Assembly (NCBI GenBank): GCA_030630445.1
Contig: DAOVNC010000081.1
Location: 1-10,773, forward strand
Source: Kiritimatiellales bacterium
GTDB lineage: Bacteria > Verrucomicrobiota > Kiritimatiellia > Kiritimatiellales > Pontiellaceae
Direction of reading: 5' to 3'
Length of the DNA: 10,773 bases
Shown here piece after piece: positions 7,687 to 10,773 of this stretch (its first letter is position 1; the number at the start of each line of letters is the position of its first letter). A program made the translations under genes and the position numbers. The notes under the pieces are model-generated. The model had not been told where the DNA came from and ran no database searches. It saw only the letters and a list, made by a program, of their open reading frames with translations.

Positions 7687-7743
7687 TTGTAGGCCCGCCT
7701 TTAGGCGGCTATGCAGGTGATCCACCTAAAGGCGGGACTACAA
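7687..7743. repeat. REP-like imperfect inverted repeat, 22-nt arms
   Basis: Left arm 7687-7708 (TTGTAGGCCCGCCTTTAGG...) pairs with right arm 7722-7743 with 2 mismatches in 22 and a 13-nt loop. It lies just upstream of the mraZ promoter in non-coding DNA. The form, a GC-rich palindrome with an AAAGG/CCTTT core, is like repetitive extragenic palindromes; a copy count elsewhere in the genome cannot be judged here. It has no trailing T-run on either strand, so it is not an obvious intrinsic terminator. Confidence 0.7.
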
Positions 7744-7763
7744 GCCCTTTCTACATCGTGTGG

Positions 7764-7815
7764 GAATCCCCTCCACCGACTCGAAACTTCGGGGAGGATT
7801 CAGAGGGGAGGATTC
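7764..7815. repeat. Direct and inverted repeat of GGGGAGGATTC
   Basis: GGGGAGGATTC occurs at 7791-7801 and again at 7805-7815 (14-nt period). A related inverted copy, GAATCCCCTCC, lies at 7764-7774 and matches the reverse complement at 9 of 11 positions. It sits in the gene-free stretch 7591-8014. Function is unknown; a degenerate mobile remnant or a hairpin is possible. Confidence 0.5.
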
Positions 7816-7901
7816 TTTCTTCGCAGAGCGGAATCGACGATCCCACCTACAGCACCTATTGCTTCGGCAGTTAAATATCGAGACTCAAAGGAATGGTTGA
7901 T

Positions 7902-7982
7902 GGCCGCGAAAGAGCACAAAAAACTCAAAACCAGAATAGATATTTTCTCTGCGTTTCCTTGCGTCTTTGCGTCTTAGCGGTC
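7902..7982. repeat. Interspersed-type repeat with GCGT periodicity and imperfect terminal inverted ends
   Basis: The left end GGCCGCGAAAGAGCAC and the reverse complement of the right end, GACCGCTAAGACGCAAAG, are related. Inside, GCGT recurs at 7951, 7961 and 7969, followed by GCGG at 7977. No ORF with a ribosome binding site covers it. It resembles the eroded short palindromic repeats found in intergenic DNA of many environmental bacteria; I infer a non-autonomous repeat element. Confidence 0.45.
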
Positions 7983-8014
7983 AACAGATCCGAGAATTAA
8001 TCGCTGGCTGAGTA

Positions 8015-8506
8015 CTAATCCAGGTCAATGACGGCGTCGAGCATGCGGTCGCCGTCGAAGATATAGCGACCGGAAAACCGGCGGCCTTCGAGCATGTGCG
8101 GGAACCAGGTGTGGTCGTCCTCCCACATGCGATCGAACGGCAACTCGTCGATGGAGCACCAGAGCGGGATCGCCTCGTCGGTTTCGGTGGGCGAGCCCTC
8201 GAATCCGGTGGCGGTGAAAACGTGGCCATGGATGGAATAGCCGTCGATAAACTGAAAGTGCAGCAACCCGGCATCCTCCACCCCGGTCGGGGTGATGCAC
8301 AGTTCCTCCTGCGTTTCGCGAATGGCGCATTCGCGCGGGGTTTCGCCAGGTTCGATCTTGCCGCCGGGGCCGTTGATCTTGCCCTTACCGAAGCCGCGCT
8401 TCTTATGGATCAGCAACATCCGCCCATCGCGGATCACAAACAGCACCGACGCTCGCTCCGCCGGGTTCCAGTTATCCCAATCGACCTCGTTTACGGTTGT
8501 ATACAT
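8015..8506 (-). CDS. MTH1-like Nudix hydrolase (probable oxidised purine nucleotide pyrophosphatase)
   Basis: This 163-residue protein closely follows the layout of MTH1/NUDT1, the enzyme that hydrolyses 8-oxo-dGTP and 2-hydroxy-dATP to monophosphates and so protects the nucleotide pool. Seen in the sequence: KKRGFGKGKINGPGGK (36-50, with Asn45 at the place of the MTH1 base-contacting Asn), the Nudix box from Gly49 to Ile71 with REtqEE at 63-68, and MWEDDHTWFP (127-136), which parallels the MTH1 segment holding Trp117, Asp119 and Asp120. The C-terminal F-x-G-x-Y-x-F pattern also matches. The Nudix box has Cys70 where Gly is usual. No clear ribosome binding site precedes the ATG at 8506. It faces the dcw cluster in the same direction but is separated from it by more than 400 nt, so it is probably its own unit. 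Confidence 0.9.
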   Translation of the reverse strand: MYTTVNEVDWDNWNPAERASVLFVIRDGRMLLIHKKRGFGKGKINGPGGKIEPGETPRECAIRETQEELCITPTGVEDAGLLHFQFIDGYSIHGHVFTATGFEGSPTETDEAIPLWCSIDELPFDRMWEDDHTWFPHMLEGRRFSGRYIFDGDRMLDAVIDLD

Positions 8507-8610
8507 TTGTAGGAACCAAAAAAATGAAGGAGAGTGGTTATCTCAGAGGGCTAAAATTACCGTGCTCTACGTTCCGGGTTGCCTTATGGCGAGCGTACTT
8601 CTCCTACCAG

Positions 8611-9057
8611 CTAGCGCTGTAAGGAATATATTTTCCCTGCCATGTAATTATCTAGCACTTTCTGGCTCGGAAAAAAAAGAGGTGATGGCAAATCGTCGAA
8701 ACGAAACCAATCCCATTTCGTAATCTCATCTGGTTCCATTACTTTGGGTTCTCCCTCAAATGAGGAACAATACATCCCGACCGTAACAAAATGGGCTGTT
8801 TCAACGATATCATTCGCCACAGAAATCAATCTGAGACTGCACTTATCTATTTTTAAACCCGTTTCCTCCAACACCTCTCTACAAGCCCCATCTTCAAATG
8901 ATTCGCCAAACTCCAATTTTCCACCCGGCATAGTCCATGTTCCTGCGCCATTCAACAAGCTATCTGCTTTCAAAGGGTCTTCATGCCTTTTCCCCAATAG
9001 AATCCGATCATCAAACACCACAAGAACCCCGAAACCAACTCCAACTTTCACACCCAT
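8611..9057 (-). CDS. Nudix hydrolase, NUDT15/MutT-like
   Basis: This 148-residue single-domain protein has a perfect Nudix box from Gly46 to Leu68 (GKLEFGE, then RevlEETGL with Glu61, Glu64 and Glu65 as metal ligands). The opening GVGFGVLVVFDDRILLGKR and the later EPDEITKWDWFRFDDLP resemble NUDT15 (MTH2) and related bacterial MutT proteins, which hydrolyse nucleoside triphosphates or nucleotide-sugar type substrates. The exact substrate cannot be read from sequence. The start at 9057 is supported by AAGGAG (9065-9070) 7 nt upstream. GC content is visibly lower than in the MTH1-like neighbour, whose ATG lies about 104 nt downstream, so the two similar functions probably arrived separately rather than by local duplication. 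Confidence 0.88.
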   Translation of the reverse strand: MGVKVGVGFGVLVVFDDRILLGKRHEDPLKADSLLNGAGTWTMPGGKLEFGESFEDGACREVLEETGLKIDKCSLRLISVANDIVETAHFVTVGMYCSSFEGEPKVMEPDEITKWDWFRFDDLPSPLFFPSQKVLDNYMAGKIYSLQR

Positions 9058-9089
9058 AAAACATCTCCTTTTAGTTTTAAAAATCCCAT

Positions 9090-9111
9090 AAAAAAAGACT
9101 CTTCGTCTCTT
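9090..9111 (-). terminator. Possible intrinsic terminator downstream of the HAD gene
   Basis: Read on the minus strand, AAGAGAC and GTCTTTT pair as a 7-bp stem (one G-U) around a GAAGA loop, and the run continues to seven T. It lies about 150 nt past the HAD stop and 33 nt before the Nudix start at 9057. The stem is short and AT-rich, so strength is doubtful. If it works, HAD and Nudix are separate transcripts. Confidence 0.4.
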
Positions 9112-9261
9112 GAACCCCGCTAAACAAGCCTACAGAGAATCCCATTGCAGAAAGCAAGCTGCCAAGAAATCTAGCAAACTAAACGTCGGACAGCCAGAAC
9201 TTCTGCGAACAGACAATAAAGCCATAATTACTAAACATCCCCTACCCATCACACTATTACG

Positions 9262-9906
9262 TCACACGATGAGTTCACGAATATGGTTTCGCACATCGTA
9301 AAGGGAGTCAAAGACGGGAACCCCACAGGTTGCAAGACGCGCCTTGCTATTGTGTCCTCCGGCCACCAACACGCAGTTCACGCCCATGGACTGCGCCACA
9401 TCAAAATCATGGCGTGTATCCCCAACGAACAACACTTCAGAAGGATCGACCGCGAGCCGAGAAATATATTTCTTTCCATTTTCAATTTTGCTGGCGGCAT
9501 ATATATCACTAAGTCCTACAATGTCGGTAAAACAACAAAGTACTGCATAGTATTCCAAGGACTGCAATAGCGTGTCGTGTTCGTGTGCCGAAAGCACCGC
9601 CTGATGAATGTTCTTCTGGTACAGATCGCCAAGCAACTCATACGCTCCATCTTGCAGTTCACATTCGAACCGCCGCCGCTCATATTCCTCGATCCACTCA
9701 ACAGCCAACAACTCAAACGGTTCTTTTTCCAAGTCTAGACCCAACCATCGATAATAATCCTTAACCGGGAAGGTAAAATTCTCCAGATACTCTGAAAGTA
9801 ACACTTCCGGCATTCCTCTACGCTGACGCATATGATTAGCGATCTCAAGACATAACCATGTGTCATCCCAAAGCGTTCCGTTCCAATCCCAAATAATTTG
9901 TTTCAT
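9262..9906 (-). CDS. HAD-superfamily hydrolase, phosphoglycolate-phosphatase-like
   Basis: This 214-residue protein has the four HAD motifs: motif I DWNGT (nucleophile Asp7), motif II LSAHEHD (Ser106), motif III Lys140 and motif IV GDTRHDFD (162-169). A helical C1-type cap lies between about 15 and 85. Length and motif spacing fit the phosphoglycolate phosphatase (Gph) branch, but the substrate is not readable from sequence. Motif I has Asn9 at the position of the second aspartate (acid/base) of the common DxDGT; DWNGT forms are known in some HAD branches, so this does not prove inactivity. The start at 9906 has only a distant AGGA upstream. It is transcribed away from the neuB-like gene, and could relate to sugar phosphate metabolism of that locus, which is a guess. 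Confidence 0.85.
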   Translation of the reverse strand: MKQIIWDWNGTLWDDTWLCLEIANHMRQRRGMPEVLLSEYLENFTFPVKDYYRWLGLDLEKEPFELLAVEWIEEYERRRFECELQDGAYELLGDLYQKNIHQAVLSAHEHDTLLQSLEYYAVLCCFTDIVGLSDIYAASKIENGKKYISRLAVDPSEVLFVGDTRHDFDVAQSMGVNCVLVAGGHNSKARLATCGVPVFDSLYDVRNHIRELIV

Positions 9907-10030
9907 TAGCCTATTCTTCCTACTCTGTCGCGTTTAAAAACGAGAGTCATTCCCCTTAAAATATTCCTTTCTCTCTCACCCCACTCTCTATATATTTCCC
10001 ACTGTTTTCTGGATGCTACAGGAGTTATTA

Positions 10031-10153
10031 ATGCCGAGTAAAAATGAAAAAGACAAGAGTACTACCACCAATACCCAAAAGCAAAAGGGCGTTACACCAC
10101 ATCAACCATCTTCCGTACCAACAGTAGCTCAAAAAAAACTGAAAGAGAAATAA
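10031..10153 (+). CDS. Small lysine-rich ORF (40 aa), unknown function
   Basis: This 40-codon ORF starts MPSKNEKDKSTTT and ends QKKLKEK. AGGAG (10020-10024) lies 6 nt before the ATG, a good ribosome binding site. The product is very hydrophilic and basic (9 lysines), rich in Thr, Gln and Ser, with no hydrophobic core; it would be disordered. It ends 24 nt before the neuB-like gene and points the same way. It may be a true small protein, a leader ORF for the downstream gene, or chance. I do not recognise it. Confidence 0.4.
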   Translation: MPSKNEKDKSTTTNTQKQKGVTPHQPSSVPTVAQKKLKEK

Positions 10154-10177
10154 TTAAAAATCAACTTAAAAAAAACT

Positions 10178-10773
10178 ATGTGGGAAAAATTAACATTAAA
10201 TAAACCTTATGTTATTGCCGAAGCCGGAGTAAATCATTTGGGATCGATTGAACTTGGCGAGAAATTGATTAAAGCCGCCAAACAAGCCGGAGCAGACGCA
10301 ATTAAATTCCAATCATATAAAGCCGCCAAATTATGCGTAAAAAACGCTCCTCGTTTTTGGAATTGGGAAGGAGAAGCAAAAAGAGATGGAAGCCAGTTTG
10401 ACTCTTATTCTTTATTGGACAGTTTTGGCAGGAACGAACACTTGGAATTAAAGAAGCTTTGTGACAAATATGAAATAGATTTTATTTCAACGCCCTTTGA
10501 CAGAGAAGCTGTTGACTATCTTGATGAAATAGGTATGGAAATTTATAAAATAGCTTCCGGTGATATTACTAATCTTTATTTTTTAGAATATGTTGCCAGG
10601 AAAATGAAACCTATTTTGCTTTCAACCGGAGCGGCAAATTTAGATGAGATTAAAAAAGCGGTAACCACCATAGAGTCAACCGGAAATAAGCAAATTGTAG
10701 TTATGCATTGTAATTTATGTTATCCGACTAAAAATCAAGATGCTAATCTGTTAATGATAAAAAGTTTGAAAAA
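10178..10773 (+). CDS. neuB: NeuB-family N-acetylneuraminate (nonulosonate) synthase, C-terminus cut by window edge
   Basis: NeuB enzymes condense phosphoenolpyruvate with an N-acetylmannosamine-type sugar to form sialic acid or a relative such as legionaminic or pseudaminic acid, for capsule, LPS or flagellin glycans. The visible 198 codons cover most of the TIM barrel: YVIAEAGVNH (11-20, Glu15), AGADAIKFQSYKAAKL (37-52, Lys43), FISTPFD (102-108), YKIASGDITN (123-132), ILLSTGA (146-152) and MHCNLCYPT (176-184), where His177 matches a metal-ligand histidine of the family. The typical C-terminal SAF (antifreeze-like) domain would lie outside. No clear Shine-Dalgarno precedes the ATG; a run of A does. 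GC is near one third, far below the dcw genes, and codons favour AAA, TTA and ATT. Which sugar is made cannot be decided. Confidence 0.9.
   Translation, partial: MWEKLTLNKPYVIAEAGVNHLGSIELGEKLIKAAKQAGADAIKFQSYKAAKLCVKNAPRFWNWEGEAKRDGSQFDSYSLLDSFGRNEHLELKKLCDKYEIDFISTPFDREAVDYLDEIGMEIYKIASGDITNLYFLEYVARKMKPILLSTGAANLDEIKKAVTTIESTGNKQIVVMHCNLCYPTKNQDANLLMIKSLK

Noticed and set aside
7591..7725. N-terminal extension of mraZ
   Set aside because: The frame stays open, but it overlaps the promoter and inverted repeat, and the family domain begins after 7590.
7711..7977. Plus-strand 88-codon frame in the intergenic stretch
   Set aside because: It runs through three repeat elements, has no ribosome binding site and no recognisable product.
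7902..7982. CRISPR-like array from recurring GCGT words
   Set aside because: Units are only 8-10 nt apart with no uniform repeat or spacer lengths.

Overview
The window is best read as chromosomal DNA from a diderm bacterium with DAP-type peptidoglycan. A member of the PVC superphylum, perhaps Kiritimatiellota, is plausible. That placement is an inference from gene style, a GC content near 60% in the sampled main cluster, and short palindromic intergenic repeats; nothing here proves it.

Positions 1-7650 hold the front half of a division and cell wall (dcw) cluster, all on the minus strand. In transcription order it reads: a promoter with GTGG repeats, mraZ, an unrecognised 70-codon gene, rsmH, ftsL, ftsI, murE, murF, and mraY, which runs off the left edge. 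Most junctions from the small gene onward are overlapping or 2-3 nt apart (TAGTG, ATGATG, TGATG), so translation is probably coupled. The products cover regulation of the cluster (MraZ), 16S rRNA methylation (RsmH), the septal divisome (FtsL, FtsI) and the late cytoplasmic and first membrane steps of peptidoglycan precursor synthesis (MurE, MurF, MraY). MurE carries the DNPR signature for meso-diaminopimelate.

Positions 7591-8014 form a gene-free stretch of about 420 nt. It holds the mraZ promoter and several degenerate repeats: a 22-nt inverted repeat, a GGGGAGGATTC direct repeat, and an element with GCGT recurring every 8-10 nt.

Positions 8015-9906 carry three minus-strand housekeeping or accessory genes: a Nudix hydrolase strikingly like MTH1 (oxidised purine nucleotide sanitation), a second Nudix hydrolase like NUDT15/MutT, and a HAD-family phosphatase. 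GC content falls through this region.

Positions 10031-10773 are on the plus strand and clearly AT-rich. They hold a 40-codon lysine-rich small ORF with a good ribosome binding site, then the first 198 codons of a NeuB-family sialic or nonulosonic acid synthase. This looks like the edge of a surface-glycan locus of different origin, or possibly an assembly join. No CRISPR array, tRNA, rRNA, transposase or clearly new multi-gene system was seen. The best candidates for novelty are the 70-codon gene inside the dcw operon and the layout of the mraZ promoter.
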